Made by a program: the position numbers and the translations under genes. Positions 1 through 12,010 of a DNA stretch of 64,000 bases are shown here, one piece after another. Positions within the stretch are counted from its first letter, which is position 1. Every line of letters begins with the position of its first letter. Under the pieces are notes generated by a model that was given only the letters and a program-made list of their open reading frames with translations, was not told the origin of the DNA and searched no databases. This stretch comes from Benincasa hispida (lineage: Eukaryota; Streptophyta; Magnoliopsida; Cucurbitales; Cucurbitaceae): positions 1,829,509-1,893,508 of the forward strand of contig NC_052357.1 in the NCBI RefSeq assembly GCF_009727055.1, read 5' to 3'.

Positions 1-177
1 CACATAGAGCGGAAGTATCATCTGATCCGCGAGATAGTGCATCGAGGGGACGTGATCGTCACACAGATCGCTTCGGAGCACAATGTTACTGACCCATTTA
101 CAAAGGCTCTCATGGCTACAGTGTTTAAGGGTCACCTACGGAGCATGAGACTACAGGATCGTCCGCGGCTAAACTAG
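1..177 (+). pseudogene. Ty1/copia A polyprotein, C-terminal RNase H tail (partial)
   Basis: Frame 1 is open from the window edge to a TAG at 175-177 (58 codons). The peptide carries the typical end of copia RNase H: an H-I-E-x-K-Y-H-x-I-R-E motif followed by a D-P-F-T-K-A-L motif. The rest of the polyprotein lies outside the window, so whether the element is intact cannot be judged. The stop is followed by about 100 bp of non-coding sequence, a purine tract and an LTR, which is the normal 3' layout of a copia element. The stretch itself has no internal stop. Confidence 0.85.
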
Positions 178-264
178 GGCAAGTGGGAGATTTTATTATA
201 CTGGGCTTTTATGCCCTAGTTTATTGTTTTGTACTATATTTTTGTACACCCCACTTCGCTTTAG

Positions 265-278
265 GACAAGTGGGAGAT
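265..278 (+). other. Polypurine tract of copia A
   Basis: ACAAGTGGGAGATT lies immediately before the TG that opens the LTR, the expected place for plus-strand priming. A near copy (CAAGTGGGAGATTTT) sits about 85 bp upstream, just after the stop codon. Confidence 0.65.
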
Positions 279-2332
279 TGTTAGGATTGATGCCCTAAAG
301 TCTCGTGTCCTGTAGTTTGTAAACAATATATACGAACACCTATGACTGTTAATATATGATATTTACTTCACATCTTGTTGTTTTGCTCGGTTATTTGTTT
401 TATTTGCTTTACCACAAACCAATAAACATAAAATCCCTGGTTATCTGTATATGACTCAAGCATGTATGTGGTGATATACAAGTGGATCATGTCTTGAGTG
501 ATAACCAAAATGGTCTGTAGTACATGGATAAATGAGGGAAACCTTATCCTGGTAACGCTACGGATGCGGCCCGCTTTGTTGAATGGTCACATGTGTTGTG
601 ACTTGTCACAGATGGTCTGATCCCGATCATTCGTGTTGGGGACATGAAAATGGGGGCGTCCTACACAAAGAGTTTGTATAAGACATGACCACAAAGTGTT
701 AACGTCTCGTTATATAACACCGTTCATGACAGAGACTTCACTTTACTAGGATGACCATAGGTAACATGATCTCAATCCTGAGTGAGTTGGGAACTCCTGC
801 CATTGGACAGTTCTTTGATTTGTATGGGTGCGAATGGCCAGGTCGTCGAATTCAAACCTACCATTTTGGGGATTCATCTGATTTGGGAGTTGGAAACTCT
901 GCTACACAAGATGGAATTTACTCCTTCCCCAAGGCAGGGGTAAGTAGATAGATGACTCTCTTAAGGGTTGATTCCGGGGCTTGAACAATGTGGCACCACA
1001 CACCTTCTCTTGGTCCGAGAGGTGTTCACACATAGTTGGACTATGTTGTATTGTTCATTAGAGGAATCAGTGGTACTTAAGGAGTGAGATGTAACTAAAG
1101 GGGCAAAACGGTAAATTGGCCCAGCTGTACTTACGAGCATCTGTGAAGGGTTATCGTACTCATGATTGGTTATATCCGATGGACACATAAATATATATAT
1201 ATGGTAAGAAGAGTTCAACTGTTGGTCTTTAGTGGAATCAGTGACAGTTAACGGATGGTGGATCTCGTGACTAAAGAGTTTAGTCGGCTATTCACTTACC
1301 GTTGGAGCTTCGAGCCACAGGTCTATTAGGTCACCTGGGTAGCTTGAATAAAGTCGAGAACCAATGTTTGGGTTAATTTGAAATGTTCAAATTGACAAGA
1401 GGAAGTTCAATTATATATGATATAATTGGACTTGTTAATTATATATGATATAATTGGCTAAATGTATGAGATACATTAATTTGGAGAAAATTAGATATAA
1501 ATATGATTTATATCAAGTAGAGGAGAAAATACTATAGTAGATATGTGATATCAAACTATAGGATATAAATATAATATGATTATATTTATTAATTAATTAA
1601 TTATATGACAATTAACTTATTGTCCACGTTCGAACGTGGGAAGTGGGCTGCGATGGTTATGGTAACAGGTGGGTTAAAGAAATTTTTTTCGTTTTCATTC
1701 TTCACAATCATGAATTTGTATTATCATCAGCACCCAAAAGAATTCGTGAAAGCGATCGCGAGAGTCTATACGATAGAATCTCGTTCGTCTAAACGATCAT
1801 CTACTTTACGCGTTCTCTAAACGATCGTATACAACTTTCCTAAACGATCGTTCAGTTTTTCCTAAACGATCGTGTAGCTCTACTATACGATAAGCATTTC
1901 CACTATACGATAGTAGAGTTCATCTCCCACTTGCTTATCGTCTACATGACGCCTATTCCTCCATCCTCTACCAAACTCATCAGAGCCCACTCTTTGGATT
2001 TTTGACGTCGAGAATACCTAGGTTTCTCTTATGGTGGTGTCATCCCTACGCATTGTTCGTGTACGTTATGACCGTGTTGTTGCAATCGACATACTCGCCG
2101 AGTGCTGGTAGATCGGTGGGAGGTTTTCTGCTGCTTTGGGTTCAGAAGTGCGAAGAGAGTCTTCAACTAGTATGAACCCTTTTTCCTTGTGTTTTATTAT
2201 ATTCTGAGCATGTCGATAATGAATTTTATATGCATAACTATATGTTTGGAATGTATGTCATTTGCGTTTCGATCACTGTGAAATCGAAGCGATCTAAGCC
2301 CGCTCATGGAACTCTCGGTATGAGATCCTTCA
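279..2332 (+). mobile_element. Copia A 3' LTR, about 2.05 kb
   Basis: The LTR starts TGTTAGGATTGATGCC after the polypurine tract and ends GAGATCCTTCA. The end was fixed by comparison with a second partial copy at 41825-43138, which diverges from this one right after the same TTCA. The element contains AT-rich blocks near 1380-1600 and a run of ACGATCG motifs at about 1790-1920. The segment at about 1051-1133 is also present in LTRs of other families in this window. Short open frames inside it look incidental. Confidence 0.85.
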
Positions 2333-2573
2333 ATTTTAAGTCCCACAACTCAATCTAGAGCACCAAGAGGATAGTAGGGAAGATCATGTGGTGGTCTACA
2401 CAAGGATTCGGAGGATTTTGCAACTGAAAATGGAGATTTCGTTGGTTCGGCCAAGGTATGTTCTTGAAACCCATTAAACTCTGTTTTTAGCATGTTTCTT
2501 TTCAACCAAATTAATGAATTAGAATGCTTATGGATCCTGATTTCTTCCGCTACGTGATGGTGTCCATCCAACA
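2333..2573 (+). mobile_element. 3' end of another LTR (fragment)
   Basis: About 240 bp directly after the copia A LTR end in CCATCCAACA. The last 60 bp (around ATTAGAATGCTTATGGATCC) resemble the end of the LTR that finishes at 4244. It is therefore probably a diverged LTR 3' end into or beside which copia A inserted. No coding content was seen. Confidence 0.45.
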
Positions 2574-4244
2574 TTGGATGCGACCACTCTGTAGTTGTTA
2601 CAATTTTTTATAAGATGCTACAAACGAAGTGATATTGATTCATTCATGTACTAACATGAGGAGTGGGGGTATCCTATGCAATGAGTTTTCATAAGATCGG
2701 ACCAAGAAATAAGTCACTCTTACTTTATAACGTTGTTTACTATTTAAGACTGATTATTTCGCTTTCATGACCTAGGTCTCGATCTTAATCCTAAGCTAAC
2801 TATAAAATCCTATTTATTCGGGATTATCCTTAGATTTATATAAGTGATGGTTGGCTCAACAGCATCGGCTCAATAAGCCTCCCATTTCAGGGGTAAGACC
2901 GGGTAGATAGCTGAGGATATAGGGTGCAAGATGGAATTCACGCCTACCAAATTTAGGGATAGGAGGAAGGTTTTTCTCTTAACTACTGAATCCATGTCTT
3001 GAACAAAGGGCCCCACCCTCTCATTGGCCCGAGAGGAATTTAGTTTAATGATTGGCTCACAAACTAATTGTTCATTAGAGGATTACTGGAACTTAAGGAG
3101 TAAGATGTAATTTCGGGGTAAAACAGCATTTAACCCAGCCGTTATTACGAAAAACCTGTGAATAGTTGACTTACTGATTATGGTTAAATCAAGTGGACAC
3201 AAATATATCTACAGTGAGGAGAGTGCAACTATCGAGCTATAGTGGTGTGACTCGATAGTTAACGAATATTAATTAACTCGGTCTAAAGAGTTTTAGCCAA
3301 TCAATCTCAAATCGTTGGAGCTCATGATCTGTAGGTCCATAAGGTCCCTCTACTAGCTCGTAAAACATGAACACCTTGGATTAATATATTGAGTAAATTT
3401 GAAATGATTTCAATTTAAAGTGTTCAAATTGGAATTTAGGATTTTCAATATGAAGTGTTCAAATTGTAATTAGGGTTTGAATAGTTATATTTGATATAAT
3501 TAACGTTTAATTTATAGAAATTAAATGAAATTGGAGAGTTTATAATATTTAAATATTGATTTAGATAGTAAATTACATGAATAAGATTCATGTTTAAAAG
3601 TAGGTGTTGAATTAATTTAATATTTGATATTAAATTATTATTTAATAAATTAATTAATTAAATTTGATTAATTAATTATTTAAATTGAATCAATTTTGGA
3701 AATTGGTTTTTTATTCAATTTAATTGTGAATTGAATTAAATAAAGAAATTGGACTTAGTGGGAAAATCCAATTTCGTTGGATGTTTGATGTGTATTATCA
3801 AAATGTCAACACTTAGTCCACTTCTAGGTTCAAATCGAAGTGGCTTCAGCTGAATTCTTCAAGTGGTTGCATGGATAAGATATATAAAAAATCCAATTTG
3901 AGTTGATTGAAAGGGATGATAGCTGAAAATAGAGATTTTATGCATAAATTTTTTCCTATCTCAAACCCACACCAAACCCTTCACAAATTCACTTCAATCT
4001 TGAGTTCCACCACTCAAATTCAAGCCTGAGAATGGTAGAGAAGATCTCTTGATAGTTCACTGAAGGTTTGGAGCTGAGAAATCGTGAGGAGCAACTTGGA
4101 TTTGGAGGAATTCTTCAAAGATATATGTTTCATGAAACCCTCTTCTGAAAATTTGGTTATGCATGCTTTTAAAACTCAAATTAAATGTAATTAGAGTGCT
4201 TATTGATTCTAATTACTTCCGTTGCATGTTTATACATTCCATCA
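2574..4244 (+). mobile_element. LTR of family 2, 5'-truncated
   Basis: From TTGGATGCGACCACTCTG onward this matches the LTR copy at 36569-37378, including the stretch CACTCTTACTTTATAACGTT. It ends in TTCCATCA at 4244, after which the sequence changes sharply to minus-strand copia gag. The first 250 bp present in the other copy are missing here. The right edge is sharp, suggesting that this LTR inserted into the copia F gag region. It is probably from a Ty1/copia family. Confidence 0.7.
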
Positions 4245-4645
4245 GAACAGTTGCAATTTAGACATTTTAACTTTGGATATTCCTTCGGGAGCAACAACAA
4301 GAATATCCCAGACTTCTTTAGTAGAGACACACGTATTGATCAACCGAAAGATATTTTTATCAACGCCATTGAATATGGCATTTTAAGCTTGTGAGTTTCC
4401 AAGAGAGGCTTCATCCTCCTCTTCAATCCACTCTACTTCGGGCTTGAGTTTCAATTCACCTTTCTCATTAGCCACCTGAGAATGGGTCTAGCCAACAATA
4501 ATGGACTTCTAGGATTTGTTGTCTAAGGATTTTAGAAAAGCTGGCATATCCTAGTTGTCCAGTATGTATAGTTTATTCCACCCAGTACAAGGGAAGTGTA
4601 GTAGATCCTCCTTCCTTTACTCTTTCCACTTAAGAGAGGTCGGAT
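4245..4645 (-). pseudogene. Copia F gag, N-terminal fragment (broken)
   Basis: Read on the minus strand, pieces of copia Gag appear in order: an N-Y-T-Y-W-T-T-R segment near 4610, an L-K-S-L-D segment, an E-K-G-E-L-K-L-K-P-E-V-E-W segment near 4430-4470, and N-A-I-F-N-G-V-D continuing to K-M-S-K-L-Q-L near 4255. This is the usual substrate-like N-terminus of plant copia Gag. Frameshifts separate the pieces, and tryptophan codons have become stops in at least two places. The fragment is cut at 4244 by the family 2 LTR. It is not expressed as a protein. Confidence 0.8.
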
Positions 4646-4671
4646 TGCAGCGCCAGAGATATTAACGACCC

Positions 4672-4684
4672 ACTCTGATAACTA
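4672..4684 (-). other. Primer-binding site of copia F (initiator tRNA-Met type)
   Basis: On the minus strand TAGTTATCAGAG follows directly after the LTR end. It resembles the canonical TGGTATCAGAG tRNA-Met site with two changes. Its place between an LTR ending in AACA and a gag leader supports the call. Confidence 0.6.
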
Positions 4685-5555
4685 TGTTACCTACAATGTT
4701 ACAGCATTGCACACAAAAATTATAAGAAATAATTATGAGATAAATGAATACAAGAGATTGCTAACCTTTCGATGTAAGCCACTTACGTTTAGGGGGCAGT
4801 GTGCCCAGGAAAGAAATGTCACTAATATCAATGATAAGGAATTACAACATAGTACTTATCTATAATGATAACACAATTATAGTGACCCTGAACAACTTTA
4901 TCACCCAACGTACACCTAGGCTCCCCCTAGGTTTGAGACTCCCTCTCATGGAAACACAGGATCCCCCTAAGCAATAGTATCAGTGAAGAATGCCTTGGGC
5001 TCCCTCTAAGATCAAGACTCCCTTTCTGTAAGACTTGAGCTCTCCTCAGGTCGTGAGACTCATTCTCGCTTGAATTGTATCTTTCCTTCTAGAAGCAAAG
5101 TCCTTTTTTCTCAAATGGCTTAGGCTCCTCCTAAGCTCTGAGAATCCCTTCTCAGATGAATCACGATATACAGAAAGTAAACCGATTGGAGTATGTTTCC
5201 AAGTGATGCAACTCTCTCCTTCTTACATGACCGATACACTTTCAATGTTGCTCTCATAAAGACATAACGGCCAACTCGAACCAGAGGACGGATTGTCCTA
5301 TAAATATGCACATCGGAAACACATATGAGCAATCTTAATTTCCATAGCAGACACACATTGAAAAAGAAAAATAATCAACAAATAATGATGCAGAAGGAAA
5401 ACCCCGATAAAGAAAGTATTTTGCAGAATCTGCATTTTCGTAGAACATCTCTTTGCTAGAAATCCATAAATATATAGACAACTCAGATAACATTTGTGAT
5501 AATTAAACAAATATTGTCAACCACATAATATCTAACAACAACGAACTCTCCAACA
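4685..5555 (-). mobile_element. Copia F 5' LTR, 871 bp
   Basis: On the minus strand the LTR opens TGTTGGAGAG (at 5555) and closes GGTAACA (at 4685), giving matching TGTT...AACA termini. The primer-binding site and gag leader follow in the correct order. The LTR contains a small degenerate repeat array (listed separately). The element is truncated inside gag, so its other LTR is absent from this window or was lost. Confidence 0.75.
4915..5155 (-). repeat. Degenerate repeats of about 38 bp inside the copia F LTR
   Basis: Four diverged units recur at about 4915-4950, 4990-5030, 5035-5075 and 5125-5158. Each couples a TTAGGCTCCTCCTAAG-like block to a GAGACTCCCTCTC-like block. Spacing is irregular and two units are further apart. 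Confidence 0.65.
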
Positions 5556-6080
5556 TATTTCCATAATAGTATGATATTGTTCACTTTAGATATAACCCTC
5601 ATGACTTTATTTTTTATTTCACCCAAAAGACCTTATACCATTGGAGATTGATAGCTCTTCTCACTTATATATTATGGATCTTCATCTTACTTAGCTATTG
5701 TGGGACTTAAATTGCACTCCAATAATCTTGATCCATTTTAAATAGTCATCCATCCATGTTTACTCTTAAGCAATTACTTTTAACTAAGCTTAATTCTTTT
5801 CACCAGAGCTCCCATTCTTGTTCAATTAACTCAACCACATATCATAATGACTATGTCATCGAGGCACAATAACATGACTAAGGGTAAGGGGCATGACATG
5901 AATACTACTTGGTTGAGGACAGCAAGCTGGGCTCTCCAATATATCTCTACAAATAGTATGATATTGTCCACTTTTGAGTATAATTCTCATATACTTGTTT
6001 TTTGTTTGACATAAAAGGTCTCATACCATTAGAAATTAATAGTTGACCTCACTTATATACCATAGATATGATGTTAACTA
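5556..6080. repeat. Two copies of a dispersed repeat (about 150 bp each)
   Basis: Blocks at about 5566-5715 and 5945-6075 share AGTATGATATTGT, CTCATACCATT-like and CACTTATAT segments in the same order. This resembles a repeat often seen in plant genomes next to LTR elements, but I cannot name the family. The copia F LTR ends exactly where the first copy begins. Confidence 0.55.
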
Positions 6081-7084
6081 GTAGCTTAAAACCACATTAT
6101 TATGGTTTGCACATAAAGTTAATAGTGTTTCTAATATATATATATATATGCTAAAGTTTATACTCTTCTAGTGGTAGTTACTGTTTATCACCATCTTCAA
6201 CAATATATGGTAGTTCCTCCAGGGCAAGATTTTTTTCCCCAAGAGGCACACTTTTTTGTACTAAAATGAAAAGCCTATTTTTCCCTTATAATACTTTTTA
6301 AAATTCTTCTAGCTCCTAACCAATCTCATGACTATAGTATCAAAAATATAAAAAAGCAAAGTGACAAAGGAGTAGCCCTAAGAAAGACTGAAGTATAGAA
6401 AGTAAAAGATAAGGATAAAAGGTAGAACCATGTCTTTGATGGCAATTTCCTGTCCTTACATTAACATTTTAATATTAACCAAATCTTTATCTCCATATCC
6501 AATTCATTAAGCTTCCTTTTCTTTTTTCTTTTTTTTCATTATCATCATCAACATTCCTCATCTTCTTCTTTTTCTTGGGTGTTGACTGTAAACATACCCC
6601 CCAACTACTGTAATATATAGATATATATATGTTTACCAAATAAGTAATCATTATAAAAAGAAAAAGAAAAAATGTGTGGGTTGCAGACAAGAATGTGACA
6701 AGTTTCACTATTTTGAAATCTAGGGTTTTATTCATTTATTTTATATTATTAGCTTTTGGCAACTATATATGTTCCATTATAATATATACATGGGGTATGT
6801 TGAAGGGGCAAATCTTAGCTAGATCCTAGATAGCTTCCAAATGTTTGTCTGCCAAGGTAGATTTACCAATGTATATTATTATAAAGGGAAAAAGAATAGT
6901 TGGAGGTGTGTTTGTAAGCATTGAAAAGAAAAATGAAAAAGTTAGGGGAAATTCCAAATATTATCATCATTGGCAACTTATTTTGCTTTTCTCTCTAGTG
7001 TCTATTTTAATTTCCATTCAGAAAGATGATAAGAGTATATTTCTCATTTATTTTCTCTCTTTTTTTAAAAAAAAAAAATATTCA
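6081..7084. other. AT-rich intergenic DNA without a recognised feature
   Basis: There are simple TA tracts near 6136-6150 and 6615-6630 and several short A/T homopolymers. The short open frames here have low-complexity translations and no family resemblance. Confidence 0.6.
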
Positions 7085-7520
7085 TTTATACTCCTAAACT
7101 TTTGATAGTTGACTCATTTTAAATCATAAATTTTGTAGGCGTATCATTTTATAACCTCCTTTAGATTTAATTCATTTTAAAAACATTGTGTGAGACTTAT
7201 AATTCCATCAATTATTAAACTTATAATAATTTTTCATAAAGACTAATTCAATAACAAGATTACCTTTAAACATCATTCATGTATCAATTCTTACACGTTT
7301 AGACTTATTCAAATGTCAAGTTAACAAAATTGATGCAATTCACAATTTTCAAAGGGAATTCTAATTGAGAGTCTAAATTGAGTCACTTATGAAAACTTAA
7401 AGATTTAGTAGATAAAATTATAACTCACACGGTGTTTATCTAAACTAAACATAATTGAAGATATAATTGAAACATTTACGAAAAGTTTAGAAATTAAAAT
7501 GATACAATAATTAGTTGAAG
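7085..7520. repeat. MITE-like dispersed repeat, copy 1
   Basis: This block shares ordered segments with 12875-13170: an AATTCTTACACGT segment followed by a TTCAAA segment, then a TCTAATTGAGAGTCTAAATT-like segment and a TGTTTATC segment. Arms at the two ends are partly inverted copies (ACTCCTAAACTTTTGATAG against AAAGTTTAGAAATTAAAATG). No coding potential was seen. Confidence 0.5.
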
Positions 7521-8252
7521 GCCTTAATTCATGCCATCTTATAAGTTGATATTTTTACTTTTTTTTCATTCATTGAATGTAGTCTGCCCATTTAATGATC
7601 TTCCCCTCAAAGAATCCACTGCCCTTCATTATATCAAATCATGGAGCTTTCAAGAAAAAGGGAAAAAAAAAATCTTCAAATCATGGAAGAGAGAGACTCT
7701 TGAAAGAGATAGCTAGGAAGAAAAGCCTGATTTTATTTGGGAGTTCCAAAAATTATGTGAAGGGGCAAGATAGAAAAAGAAATTACCCCAAAAAAGAGAA
7801 GAAGTCATTATTGAATTGATAGATGGATATATATGATGGAGAAGAGAGAGACCTAAAAATTACTATATATTGAAATCAAGGTTTAATGGTGTATATATAA
7901 TATATCCTTGAGATATTTTCATGCACCTATAAATTAAATTGTATTTTTTAAAAGAAAAAAAATATATGCATATAATTGTGAAAAAAATGATATATATAAT
8001 CATTTAATGTTATACTAAAAATGATGTCAAACAAATAATAACTCAGTTATGTTTCTTCCTTTTTGCTCTCTCTTCAAATGTTGTAGAGCATTTGGATTTC
8101 TTTTGCGATCATTTTTATTCCTTATATTGTTTTAATGGAACAATTTTCAAATAAAATTTTGATGATTCTATTCGGTCAAGACTGAAAATATTTGTTGGAA
8201 TATTGTATTCAATTATTGCTATGTAAGAGACACCATGTAGAGATTGAAAAAA
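7521..8252. other. AT-rich intergenic DNA without a recognised feature
   Basis: No gene, RNA or clear repeat was seen. Overlapping lysine-rich open frames near 7531-7819 are purine-rich low-complexity sequence. Confidence 0.55.
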
Positions 8253-8403
8253 GGAGTAAATTTTTAATATTACGATAGTATGAAAAATTTTCTATATTAC
8301 CTCTATTTATTACTTGTCACGTAAGGAACTTTTAAGAATTAGAATGACGTGTCAAATAGTTAATAAAGATAATATGTACTATCGTAGTGCTAAATATTTT
8401 TCC
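8253..8403. mobile_element. Small MITE with terminal inverted repeats, about 151 bp
   Basis: The left end GGAGTAAATTTTTAATATTA and the reverse complement of the right end (GGAAAAATATTTAGCACTAC) match over about 28 bp with few differences. Both lead into ACGATAGTA. The flanks are A-runs, so no target duplication can be assigned. Confidence 0.65.
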
Positions 8404-10469
8404 AAAAATAATAACATTCAATAAAATCGTTACCCTCCTATATATATTTGGCTTTTATGGAAAAAAAATCACCTGAAAATATCATATTTTGACCCATCAT
8501 TTTCGTTATAAGACTTTTTCCTACTTTAAAAAACAGGAAAAAAAAATTGAAAAATGAAAAATGAACGAACATGAAATATAATATATGTTAGTATAAAACA
8601 TTAGGCCAAATTATAAAAATAATAATAATAATAATAATGTAATGACTATATATTATCATAGCATAAATTGATTAAGATGTGTATATCAAAAACTAGTGAA
8701 CTCAAGTATCAATTATTAGATCTAAAGTTTAAACAGTTAGAAATTAGGGTAAGTTTAATCTTTTTAGGCTTAATTACCGCCCTAAGTTTAATCCTTTCAG
8801 TCTTAATTATTGTCCTATCCATACTAACCCGGCTACGTATGAAAACACTCTTTCTAATACTTTTTGTTTTACTACTCGTAACGTTAAAAGTTGAAAGTAA
8901 AATGTTAGGTACAAATTGAAATGAGAATCTTATATTTGATAATAACTTTTTTCCTTATATATTTTCCTAAAAAATTCATATTACTTCGAACAAATTTGAA
9001 TTAATATGTTTTTCTTTAAAAATATGTTTAACATGGAACAGATATTAGTTAAAGATAAAACGTTATTTTTTTTCCAAAATATTTTTCTTTTTATTTAACC
9101 AGAAGTAGATATTAGAGATAAAATGTGATTTTAAAAAATGTTACATTTATTTAATGTGTAGTAGATATTATTAGAGATAAAATGTGATATTTTTATAATT
9201 TTTTCCTTTTATTTAACGTAAAGTAAATAAAATGTGATTTGATATTATTGTTTTACGTTGCTAAAAAATAAAGGGGGAGTTTACTCAAGATAACCCCTCG
9301 ACCATCAACTAAAATGGACAAAAAGAGATGTCAAGTTTTTCCACCTAATCTCTTTTAGGTAGTGTAGATATAAATTTAATAATTCAACGGTATATAAATA
9401 CCACAAATATAACGAATTTGACCCCAGTTAGAATAATTTAAATAATTAATGAAGTTTAGGTTTTGTTGTAGTTTATATGTTAGAGATGATGACAAGAACT
9501 TCTCTCTTTCGCTGAAAGTCTCGTCAGTGAAGTTGACAAAGCAAAATACAAAGTGAAATTTGGAAAGCTAGCTATGAGTTTATATATATGACATTTAAAC
9601 AGTTTGGAGGAGAAAGACAATTAATAATAATGTGTCCTGTCCTTTTACAAAGATAAAGCAAACCATTTTGTATTGTTCCGTAGTATTTTAATTTTGAATG
9701 GTTAGGGTAGTTGAAAAATATAGTCTAAAATGATATTAATGTTAGCATAAAGAATATATACGTATCGAATTCCATTGAAAGATTGATGATGGTTCTAAAG
9801 TGACTATTGTCTTCTTCAACCAAAACTCTGAATGCCCTTACTGAGATCTCTCTAGATGGGATTCAAGAAAGACCAAGTGTTTATTGTTTTGATATATAGG
9901 GAACCTCCTAAGATCTCTAGTTCAATTAGGGTTCCCATTAAACCCTAATTAACTAGGAATAGGCTTCTACCCATTAAGTTCATATTGAATCTTGGGTTTT
10001 AATTAATTAGGTCACATAATAGGGTCAATCTAATAAAATAACCCAATGTGATAAATTATTAATCCACATACATAGTCCATACTTTAATTAAATATATTAT
10101 TATTTAAATATGTTTAATAATTAAATCTATCATTTTAATCTACGTAGTTTGGTTTTATTCCATTATTTTCAAACGCTCAATTTTAGTCAATATACTTTTA
10201 CTATAATGATTTTGGTTTTCTATGTCATTTCAGAATTGACATCTTATACGTATAACATATTACAAACCCCATCAAAAGTAAATTTTACTTTAGATCGGGA
10301 ACTTTCCGTAAAAAGGGTGCGATTTTTCTAAAACTACCATCATAGAGTCTATTTGTCATTGTTTATAAAATACCAACTAACATCTAAAGTCAAAATTGAT
10401 GTAGTGTTTCAATAAATTTTAAAATTAGTCCATGCAATTATTATATTTATTATTATTGTTTTTGTACAA
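8404..10469. other. AT-rich intergenic DNA
   Basis: There is an (AAT) run at 8617-8638. The 83-codon open frame at 8668-8919 looks hydrophobic because the DNA is AT-rich, not because it resembles a protein family. A block at about 9830-10080 (ATTAGGGTTCCCATTAAACC) resembles sequence found in LTRs but cannot be placed. Confidence 0.5.
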
Positions 10470-10550
10470 ATGGAGTAGATGGATTCGAACCATAAATCTC
10501 TCTATCACTAACACATACTAATAGTTGAATTATGCTTGCTTTGACCCATG
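10470..10550 (-). mobile_element. tRNA-like SINE fragment
   Basis: On the minus strand a weak A-box-like segment (TAATTCAACTATTAG) is followed about 25 bp later by a B-box (GGTTCGAATCC). There is no cloverleaf and no clear poly(A) or short tandem tail. Confidence 0.45.
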
Positions 10551-11147
10551 CAATTATTTGATTGTTGATATTTTTTTTTTTCAAAAATTCTATTAGTATT
10601 CTCTTCACAAATTTGCGAACATATATTTACATGGGAAATACTTTGGAGCTTCCTAGGTTACACTTATTTTTGTGTAGTCCCTCGCATCACACAACAAAAA
10701 AAAACAAAAAATATTTTTAAAAAAAGACAAAAGTTTTTCATGTGACAAATTATGCTGCAATTCGTGATGCACAAGTATTTTTCTATTCACATTGTGTATT
10801 TTTCTTGTATGAAAAGTATTATTATTTAACTAATTTTGATAAATACTAAATTTAAAATTTATTAAAAGTACGTAGATTAAAAATGAATAATTGAAAATAC
10901 ATATAGACTAAAATTCAATAATGTTAAAAGTAAATGTAATTAATCTTTATTTTTTTTAGTACGATAAGAATAAGGAGATTTTAATCACAGAACACTTAAT
11001 TGCTATATATATATATACCAATTGATCTATACTTACCTCGCATAAAATTTTATATTTCAAAATGGAACTATGTAAAAATTTAAATATGATAATGAAATTC
11101 AAACCTGCTTGAAAGAATCAAATTGAATGAAGCTATTTTTTTTTTTT

Positions 11148-11315
11148 TTTTATATCCTTGAGTATCTGGGTCAGTTTACACGCACCTTGACTAATCTCAC
11201 AAGACAATTCGGTTAACCGTATAATAATTGGATATCAAAAAAACTCGTAGGATACTAAATCTTAAATAGATTGTCATCATGAATTGAAACCATGACCTCT
11301 TCGACTTTTGGCTTT
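11148..11315 (-). mobile_element. tRNA-derived SINE copy (same family as 19257)
   Basis: The reverse complement carries GGTTTCAATTC (B-box), then ATTTAGTATCCTACGAGTTT and GAGATTAGTCAAGGTGCGTG. These occur in the same order in the plus-strand copy at 19257-19450. The 5' A-box end is worn. Confidence 0.65.
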
Positions 11316-11378
11316 TGAAAAAAAAAAATGAATGAAACTATAAACAGGTGTACCAGGCTTTTCCTCGAGATGAGCAAC

Positions 11379-11460
11379 AAAATGAGTGTTGGTTTTACAA
11401 ATTTCAGACCTTCAAGAGTAAAATGAGTGTTGGTTTTACAAATTTCAGACCTTCAAGAAT
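11379..11460. repeat. Tandem duplication, two units of 41 bp
   Basis: Two adjacent units beginning AAAATGAGTGTTGGTTTTAC are identical except at one base near the 3' end. An (AAT) microsatellite follows at about 11483-11508. Confidence 0.9.
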
Positions 11461-11559
11461 AAAACAACCATTCTTCAAACAAAATAATAATAATAATAAT
11501 AATAATAAACGTAGGAGAAATTATCCTTTTAGTCTCAAAGTTTTGTAGAATATGTACAC

Positions 11560-12010
11560 TTGAATTGAATTTAAATTTTAAAAGTATAACTATTTAGTCT
11601 TCGAATTTTAAAAATAGTATCTAAATTTTTAAAATGTATTTTTTAGTTCATGAATTTTTAAAAATAAGTTCAAAAGATCTTTGAAGTATTTTTTTAAAAT
11701 AATTATATGATATTTAAATTTAAAAACATATTTATTTAAGCATTAATTTTAGAGAGAAAATATGATTTTTAAAAAGTAATCTTCTAATATAAAATGTCAT
11801 ATAATTATTTAAAAAATAATAAAAATATGGAAACTTCTAAACCTATTTTTAAAATTTTGGAGACTAAAAAAGAATACATTTTGAAAATTTAAATATCAAA
11901 CGCTCCTATTTTTGAAAATATGGGAATTAAAATATACGTTTTAAAAATCTAGATGAGATGTATCTATTTTTGAAAATTCTCAGAACTAAAAGAGAATTTT
12001 TTAAATAAAA
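11560..12010. repeat. AT-rich foldback repeat (MITE-like), copy 1
   Basis: Left-half phrases such as TTTTTAGTTCATGAATTTTT return in inverted form on the right (AAAATTTAAATATC, GAGACTAAAAAAGAATAC). Mid-element AATTATATGA blocks mark the centre. A related copy is at 14600-14990. Confidence 0.5.

Noticed and set aside
751..951. 66-codon plus-strand frame inside the copia A LTR
   Set aside because: It lies wholly within the LTR. The related copia B LTR has the same region with altered frame, so coding is not conserved.
4203..4394. 63-codon plus-strand frame with a P-D-F-F-S-R motif that looked like the RNase H end of a pararetrovirus
   Set aside because: The minus strand of the same DNA reads clearly as copia Gag and is continuous with an adjacent primer-binding site and LTR. 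The plus frame is an antisense shadow.
8668..8919. 83-codon hydrophobic open frame
   Set aside because: It lies in AT-rich repeat-like DNA with no promoter, splice or family support. Leucine/isoleucine richness follows from base composition.
10470..10550. A tRNA gene (also the tRNA-like segments near 31850, 34340 and 52185)
   Set aside because: Only box A/B-like motifs are present; no acceptor or anticodon stems form. They fit SINE heads.
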